A stretch of 38,330 nt of DNA from Acidobacteriota bacterium. GTDB taxonomy: Bacteria; Acidobacteriota; Terriglobia; Terriglobales; Acidobacteriaceae. Made by a program: the position numbers and the translations under genes. Shown here piece by piece: positions 34,401 to 38,330 of this stretch (positions are counted from its first letter, which is position 1; each line of letters opens with the position of its first letter). The notes beneath the pieces are model-generated. The model was not told where the DNA came from. It worked only from the letters and a program-made list of their open reading frames with translations, and made no database searches. The stretch is from the NCBI GenBank assembly GCA_021780095.1, contig JAJXZK010000463.1, positions 1 to 38,330 of the forward strand. The letters are read 5' to 3'.

Positions 34401-35182
34401 ACAGCGATTACGGGCCGGCCAGCTGGGTATCTCGGCATCGGGTCGTTGCCTTTGGCATCTACAATCTACCGGTCGGTCATGGACAACGCTTCGCATCCGA
34501 TGCTCCCGCGTTGCTAAATCAGTTCATCGGCGGGTGGCAGATCACATCCAATATGTTCGCAAAATCGGGCGTGCCATTCACGCCTTATCTGGACTGCACC
34601 GACTGCGATCCAGTTGTACCCGGCAATGTTGGGACAGGCTCCATGGATGCAATTGGCAACTTCAACAGCACCAGCATACGTCCGCTCATCATTAGCAATC
34701 CAAGGAAGAACGTACCTAGAGGCTATCAGTGGAACCCAGCCGCACTCGCGTTGCCGACTGATATTGGCGCGGGCTGGTTTACTCAACCCCAACTGTCCAA
34801 GCGCAATTCCTTGTGGGGTCCGGGTTCGTACGGAGTGAACCTGGGTGTTCATAAGAATTTCAATGTCAACCGCTTTATCGTTGAAATCGGCGCGGATATG
34901 GATAACGTCTTCAACCATCCAATGCGCTCGCCCGATGAGAATTACGCATACTCAGGCTCGGAGAACGGCCCATCCTATGCGGCTTTGGGATCGTTCAACC
35001 AGGACGTGAACCAGACTCCGCCCCCTCCGGGAAAACAGCCAGCGTTGCTGCCGCTCAACACCGACTGGACCCCCAACCAAGGGAGTCGGTTTGGGAATTT
35101 CGGCCAGAATTATCAAACGTTCAGCGAGGAAGGCATTAGCGGGAACCGAGTCATTCGACTAAAAGGCCAGATTTCTTTCTAA
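31421..35182 (+). CDS. TonB-dependent receptor, Oar-like, with carboxypeptidase-regulatory domain
   Basis: A 1253-residue outer-membrane protein. After a signal peptide (cut near TLFAQ) comes a carboxypeptidase-regulatory-like domain (GTIQGIVTDSSGAVISNAKV to PGHYKVTVTAPGF), then a plug region (FSVDGQAANGGM, VGSLQVMSSGYSAQYAG) and a long beta-barrel that ends in a phenylalanine (GQISF), the usual outer-membrane insertion signal. These receptors of Acidobacteriota take up large ligands, often glycans, with TonB energy. The ATG at 31421 has GGGGGA 10 nt upstream. It starts the plus-strand half of the locus, followed by a terminator and two carbohydrate-related genes. Oligosaccharide uptake is inferred from context. 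Confidence 0.93.
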   Translation: MNSGSHKINSRHIRLLVGVLLAYFWIGAPTLFAQGTDLGTIQGIVTDSSGAVISNAKVEVLDTDTNQTLPFTTDSQGSFSAAAIQPGHYKVTVTAPGFSTAVVDNIILRGTMTMNLRPVLRVLTATTTVQVTSAANLIDTQNSTISQTLNNLDVNQLPRDSRDIYQFLYINPNIQSSDEPGDFKFMGAQSYGASFSVDGQAANGGMFGAQTQSQPSLLSVGSLQVMSSGYSAQYAGVANIRVTTQSGTDRYHGTAYYDNVNSALSAWALSDKLDQETFSPTAFAPVFRRPQTNNTDMAFSFGGPMPELKKTWIFLAYEEQWNTSPTTESGNIPHPSLLAGDFSLLTNSAKPQVPSNIVLTPEEIATDTVGGLGKQFITIPQRLIDPITAKLIDAYFPKVGTSAPINAHTGIVNGYQTTVPSRSGQRMGDLRIDHTINDSNRFYGVYHASSQNISSHPVAAPFTGLGLLQTTRLNNMVSLSYTHVFSPNMVNEARGGFNLQHLYTHANTTLQSFLQTIGFSAADIAAYASVVGTSQLPIYGNTLINFGSGYSRFNNGGRSANRPLNQNLITFGDTLTWIIGRHTLKMGGDFIRNQAVDGFASTRSNPLGTITYKGSGAQGIANFVLGEAPYSATSVYNPRPPLNVYNWENGFYVQDDFKATSKLTLDLGLRYDIFTPFVEANDLLVNFDPNYTNAGSGNHGRFVIPSDKALPYLSPGLKAYGVVTAGQAGLGTGRGLVRLDKNDWGPRVGFAYTLNDRSVVRGGWGIFYPTSAAQADRDAMGTNSFNQGITHTSTAQNPLSPWPRGGETTGVSPNVGGVEIGQNNEPSANYIPVNLRNPRMQQWNVSFEHQLRKQSSIRVSYLGAHMSGLIMGIDLGMLTPSNTPFGTSGDPTGIVGIGDGHTPCDPSGEQADGLQCLYSTADLARMPFPILGDYILGFGNVGHSNTNSFQTQFQHQASQLTFSIAYTYDHEDSSGIDMGNSSLAGEAYDGINPNSDYGPASWVSRHRVVAFGIYNLPVGHGQRFASDAPALLNQFIGGWQITSNMFAKSGVPFTPYLDCTDCDPVVPGNVGTGSMDAIGNFNSTSIRPLIISNPRKNVPRGYQWNPAALALPTDIGAGWFTQPQLSKRNSLWGPGSYGVNLGVHKNFNVNRFIVEIGADMDNVFNHPMRSPDENYAYSGSENGPSYAALGSFNQDVNQTPPPPGKQPALLPLNTDWTPNQGSRFGNFGQNYQTFSEEGISGNRVIRLKGQISF

Positions 35183-35201
35183 AGGATTATTTACTGTCGG
35201 G

Positions 35202-35240
35202 ATCCGGACGGAAAGTTACCAATTCTGTCCGGATTGTTTT
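35202..35240 (+). terminator. Intrinsic terminator after the TonB receptor
   Basis: ATCCGGACGGAA (35202-35213) pairs with TTCTGTCCGGAT (35223-35234) with one G-U, around a 9-nt loop, then TGTTTT. It lies 20 bp after the receptor stop and should end most transcripts there, so the propeller gene probably has its own promoter or depends on read-through. Confidence 0.85.
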
Positions 35241-35324
35241 CTGTCCATCTGGGATTCACGTCGATTTCTGCATACCCGGTGTTCAAATCTCCCGCCTAGA
35301 AGAAGAGGCGGATAGGAATAGATA

Positions 35325-37589
35325 ATGTATCGGGCAGTATTTCGCACACTAGTGGCTTTGGTACTTGCCTGCGGACTGGCAAGTGCGGCGCAGCGCCCCG
35401 GAGGTTTTCGCGTCATTGGTCCTGGCGGCGGCGGTGCGATGTTCAATCCCACAATCAGTCCACATGATCCCAACACTGTTTTGATCTCGTGCGACATGAC
35501 GGGCTCCTACATCACCCACGATGGCGGTCGTTCGTGGAGAATGTTTAACCTGCGCGGCGTGACGCACTTCTTCGTCTTCGATCCATTGGCTCCGCACACC
35601 ATATATGCAGGAGGAATTGGGCTATGGCGAAGCACCGACGACGGAGAGACATGGAAGCTTTCCTATCCAGGACCCTCCACAGTGCGGGGCATCGAAATGT
35701 CCTCCGATCACGCGGAGGAAACGATTCTCGCACAGCCCAATCACCTCGGCACGATTGCCGCGTTGGCGATCGACCCAGAGGATTCGCGGACTCTATACGC
35801 GGGCGCAGGGGAGAAAGATGCACCCGCTCTTTTCGTCTCCCATGATTACGGCAAAAGCTGGAAAAGAGAAGCGGCTTTGCCGGAAGTGCCGCAGCATCTC
35901 TGGGTTGATCCGTATTCTCTGCAGACATCGAGAACGCTGATCCTCCTCGGAGCCCACTTTGTCGTCACGAAGAGTGCTGCTGGCATTCGGAAAGCTGACG
36001 TACCGGCCACCGCAAGTATGACGGACTCGACGGATGGATTCGACGGCCCTGGCAAGTCGGTCCTCTACATTACGTCGGAAAAAGGAGGGTTTGTTTCCAC
36101 GAATGATGGCGCTTCGTGGCATCCCATCACTTTGCCGGGAGAGGGCGCCATGGTGCGTGCGGTCGCCACAAGCCTGCATCATCCGAACACAGCATACATT
36201 TCCTACAGTCACTTGAATCTCGACGGAAAGACCTGGCACGGAGTTGCGAAGACGGTCGATGGCGGAGGCACGTGGAAGTTGGTATGGAAAGAAAGTGTGG
36301 CCGCCGCGCCCAATGTACACGACGCGTGGATTACGCCGACCTTGGGGACCGATTGGGGTGAAAATCCACTGACACTGGGGGTTGCAGACCAAGACCCCAA
36401 TCTGGTGTATGCCACGGATTTTGGGCGCACGTTGACGACCACGGATGGCGGCAAGAACTGGTATGCGAAATATTCGCGGCGAGTGTCAGGCGCCGGATGG
36501 ACTACGACGGGGCTCAACGTCACGACTGATTATGGCATCCACTTCGACCCATTCGATCACAAACGGCAGTTCATCACCTATACGGATATTGGTCTCTTCC
36601 GCAGTGAGGACGCGGGCAAATCCTGGGTACGAAGCTCTCATGGAATTCCAGCGGCGTGGTCGAACACGACATACTGGGTGGTGTTCGACCCAAAAGTTCG
36701 TGGACAAATGTGGAGTGTCAACAGCGGAACGCACGATCTGCCACGGCCTAAGATGTGGCGTCGAACATCGGTAGAGACGTTCGAAGGTGGGGTCTGCCGC
36801 AGCGATGATGGTGGTCGAACGTGGAAGCAATCCAATGCGGGGATGAAGGAAACTGCCACCACCGATATCATGATGGACCCCAAAAGCCCTCCCGGTGCAA
36901 GAGTGCTGTACGTGACGGGCTTTGGCCGCGGGGTATACAAGAGTAGCGATGGTGGCGCGACGTGGAGCCTGAAGAACAATGGTATTACGCAGCACGACCC
37001 ACTTGCATGGCGACTGGCTAGAGCAACCAACGGAGACCTCTATGTCGTGCTGGCGCGACGATCGGAAGATGGCAGCATCGGCAACAACGGCGACGGCGCT
37101 CTCTACAAGTCAACCGATGGAGCGGAGAGCTGGATGCCAGTGAAACTTCCACTCGGAGTCAACGGGCCGAATGGACTTGCGATTGATCCCCAGAATCCGC
37201 AGCGGCTCTATCTCGCCGCCTGGGCTCGTGCGGTAGGGATACATGGGATGGGCGGAGGTATTTATGTCTCCAACAACGGTGGCAGGCTTTGGCGGCAGGT
37301 GTTTCGCCGCGACCAGCATGTCTACGACGTTTCGATCGATCCCCGCAATCCCGATGTCTTGTATGCTGCCGGCTTTGAGTCCTCCGCCTGGAAATCTTCC
37401 GATCGCGGGGAGCATTGGAAACCCATCGCAGGGCCGAATTTCAAATGGATGCATCGCGTGATCCCTGATCCGACTGCTCCGGGCAAAATCTACATCACCA
37501 CGTTTGGAGGAGGCGTCTGGCATGGGGATGCAATTGCAAAACCGGGGACACAGGATATCGCTACACCGCAACTCCAACCCGGGCGATGA
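35325..37589 (+). CDS. Exported double beta-propeller protein with 12 Asp-box motifs (GH74/VPS10-like)
   Basis: A 754-residue exported protein with a signal peptide (MYRAVFRTLVALVLACGLAS, cut near ASAA). Twelve Asp boxes of the S-x-D-x-G-x-x-W type run through it, for example THDGGRSW, STDDGETW, STNDGASW, TTDGGKNW, SDDGGRTW and SSDGGATW. Twelve boxes imply two propellers, as in GH74 endo-xyloglucanases or VPS10/sortilin folds; the N-terminal GPGGGGAMFNPTISP with CDMTGSY resembles the start of GH74 enzymes. Whether catalytic aspartates are kept cannot be judged. AGGAA lies about 8 nt before the ATG. Placed between a TonB receptor and a GH20-like gene, a glycan-degrading or glycan-binding role is likely. 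Confidence 0.82.
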   Translation: MYRAVFRTLVALVLACGLASAAQRPGGFRVIGPGGGGAMFNPTISPHDPNTVLISCDMTGSYITHDGGRSWRMFNLRGVTHFFVFDPLAPHTIYAGGIGLWRSTDDGETWKLSYPGPSTVRGIEMSSDHAEETILAQPNHLGTIAALAIDPEDSRTLYAGAGEKDAPALFVSHDYGKSWKREAALPEVPQHLWVDPYSLQTSRTLILLGAHFVVTKSAAGIRKADVPATASMTDSTDGFDGPGKSVLYITSEKGGFVSTNDGASWHPITLPGEGAMVRAVATSLHHPNTAYISYSHLNLDGKTWHGVAKTVDGGGTWKLVWKESVAAAPNVHDAWITPTLGTDWGENPLTLGVADQDPNLVYATDFGRTLTTTDGGKNWYAKYSRRVSGAGWTTTGLNVTTDYGIHFDPFDHKRQFITYTDIGLFRSEDAGKSWVRSSHGIPAAWSNTTYWVVFDPKVRGQMWSVNSGTHDLPRPKMWRRTSVETFEGGVCRSDDGGRTWKQSNAGMKETATTDIMMDPKSPPGARVLYVTGFGRGVYKSSDGGATWSLKNNGITQHDPLAWRLARATNGDLYVVLARRSEDGSIGNNGDGALYKSTDGAESWMPVKLPLGVNGPNGLAIDPQNPQRLYLAAWARAVGIHGMGGGIYVSNNGGRLWRQVFRRDQHVYDVSIDPRNPDVLYAAGFESSAWKSSDRGEHWKPIAGPNFKWMHRVIPDPTAPGKIYITTFGGGVWHGDAIAKPGTQDIATPQLQPGR

Positions 37590-37666
37590 TAATCACGCAT
37601 GATTACGCATCCATGAGGAGTAGTTTTCGGGTAGTCTTGCAACTTCCGTGCTGAGGAGTTTCGTCT

Positions 37667-38330
37667 GTGAAGGATCTAACGCGCCGAGAATTCCTACATA
37701 CAATGGCCGGAGCTGCAGTGGGCGGCACGATTGGCGGCCACGACAGGCTCATTCATAGCCAACCCCTAGACGCTCCATCCACATCATCCGGCCAGAGGGA
37801 CCGTGAATGCGATGAGGCATGCCTGGCCCTCCGATCTTTGATATTTCCCAGGCCACAGGAAATTTCCGGTTCGGGCAGCAACTTCCTTATCGATGATCAG
37901 GTACGCATTGTGCTGCCGTCCGAAGGGTCTGAACAGGATTCAGCTTTAGCGCGCTTGCTGGTAAACGAAGTAAGTGACCGGTTTGGATTGCACTTGAAGA
38001 TCGATCGGCTGACGAGCTTGGGTGCCGGCGGCCGCATAATCCTGATGGGGTCAATCAATAATCCCTTGATTCGTCAGTATTGTACGGAAATGGAGCTGAC
38101 GGCAATCGTCCAAAGCCTTCGCCCAGAGGGCTATATCCTTCGGACAAACAATAACTTGGTTCTAATTGCCGGTGTTGACGATCCTGGTGCTTTCTATGGG
38201 CTGCAGTCCCTCCGCCAATTGCTCACAACCGAAGGCAGAGTGCCGCAATTCGCTGGCGTACAGATTCGCGACTGGCCCGATAAGCCGTTTCGAGGAATTT
38301 ATATGTACCTTCCCGGACGCGAGAACATCC
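37667..38330 (+). CDS. Tat-exported GH20-like glycoside hydrolase, 5' part
   Basis: The first 221 codons of a gene cut by the right edge. It starts at GTG with GAGGAG 8 nt upstream and opens with a twin-arginine signal (LTRREFLHTMAGAAVGG). Residues about 60-180 look like the N-terminal alpha/beta domain of GH20/GH84 enzymes (RIVLPSEGSEQDSALARLL, LRPEGYILRTNNNLVLIAG, AFYGLQSLRQLL), and the last residues, IRDWPDKPFRGIYMY, mark the entry to the TIM barrel. The active site lies beyond the window. Beta-N-acetylhexosaminidase or a relative is expected; other families share this N-terminal domain. It starts 77 bp after the propeller gene. Confidence 0.78.
   Translation, partial: MKDLTRREFLHTMAGAAVGGTIGGHDRLIHSQPLDAPSTSSGQRDRECDEACLALRSLIFPRPQEISGSGSNFLIDDQVRIVLPSEGSEQDSALARLLVNEVSDRFGLHLKIDRLTSLGAGGRIILMGSINNPLIRQYCTEMELTAIVQSLRPEGYILRTNNNLVLIAGVDDPGAFYGLQSLRQLLTTEGRVPQFAGVQIRDWPDKPFRGIYMYLPGRENI

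Noticed and set aside
1..38330. CRISPR arrays, tRNA or rRNA genes, insertion sequences and prophage
   Set aside because: No regularly spaced repeats, cloverleaf-like sequence, rRNA motifs or transposase or integrase proteins were seen by reading; tRNAscan-SE and ISfinder searches would confirm.

Overview
The window looks like a chromosomal piece of an Acidobacteriota member, probably class Terriglobia (subdivision 1). The evidence is a very large Oar-like TonB-dependent receptor with an N-terminal carboxypeptidase-regulatory domain, paired DUF4382 proteins, several short exported proteins of types I associate with Acidobacteria, a b558-type succinate dehydrogenase, and moderately GC-rich coding. 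This placement rests on recognising families, not on a database search. No rRNA, tRNA, CRISPR, phage or insertion sequence was seen.

Layout. 1-2607 (-): UvrD/PcrA helicase, cut by the left edge. 2951-4099 (+): a small exported protein and a LOG-family phosphoribohydrolase. 4062-7010 (-): a likely four-gene unit of LysR regulator, TauE/SafE permease, ferric-reductase-like haem membrane protein and DUF971 protein. 7190-10767: an exported protein of unknown role, a BaiN/HI0933 flavoprotein, a DUF3565 protein and a SCO1-like protein. 10929-13310 (+): icd-mdh, closed by a strong bidirectional terminator. 13387-15675 (-): a short-chain dehydrogenase and two cyclophilins, one cytoplasmic and one exported. 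16090-19655 (+): two tandem DUF4382 lipoprotein-like paralogues and a small charged protein. 20132-23542 (+): sdhCAB. 23555-25420 (-): RdgB, a small exported protein and a MagIII/COG2231-type HhH-GPD glycosylase.

From 25741 to the right edge the content changes from housekeeping to secreted carbohydrate-active functions. A Tat-exported two-domain esterase/hydrolase and a Tat-exported heparinase II/III-type lyase lie on the minus strand. They diverge across about 970 bp of non-coding DNA from a 1253-residue TonB receptor, a 12-Asp-box double beta-propeller protein (GH74/VPS10-like) and the start of a Tat-exported GH20-like enzyme. The simplest reading is a polysaccharide utilisation locus: exported lyase, glycosidase and esterase act outside the inner membrane and the TonB receptor imports the oligosaccharides. 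The substrate cannot be read from sequence; a lyase beside a hexosaminidase-like enzyme hints at a glycan with uronate and N-acetylhexosamine.

The central-metabolism genes (icd, mdh, sdhCAB) supply three TCA-cycle steps within 13 kb, though not in one operon. Several starts are non-ATG (GTG or TTG); where this matters it is stated.
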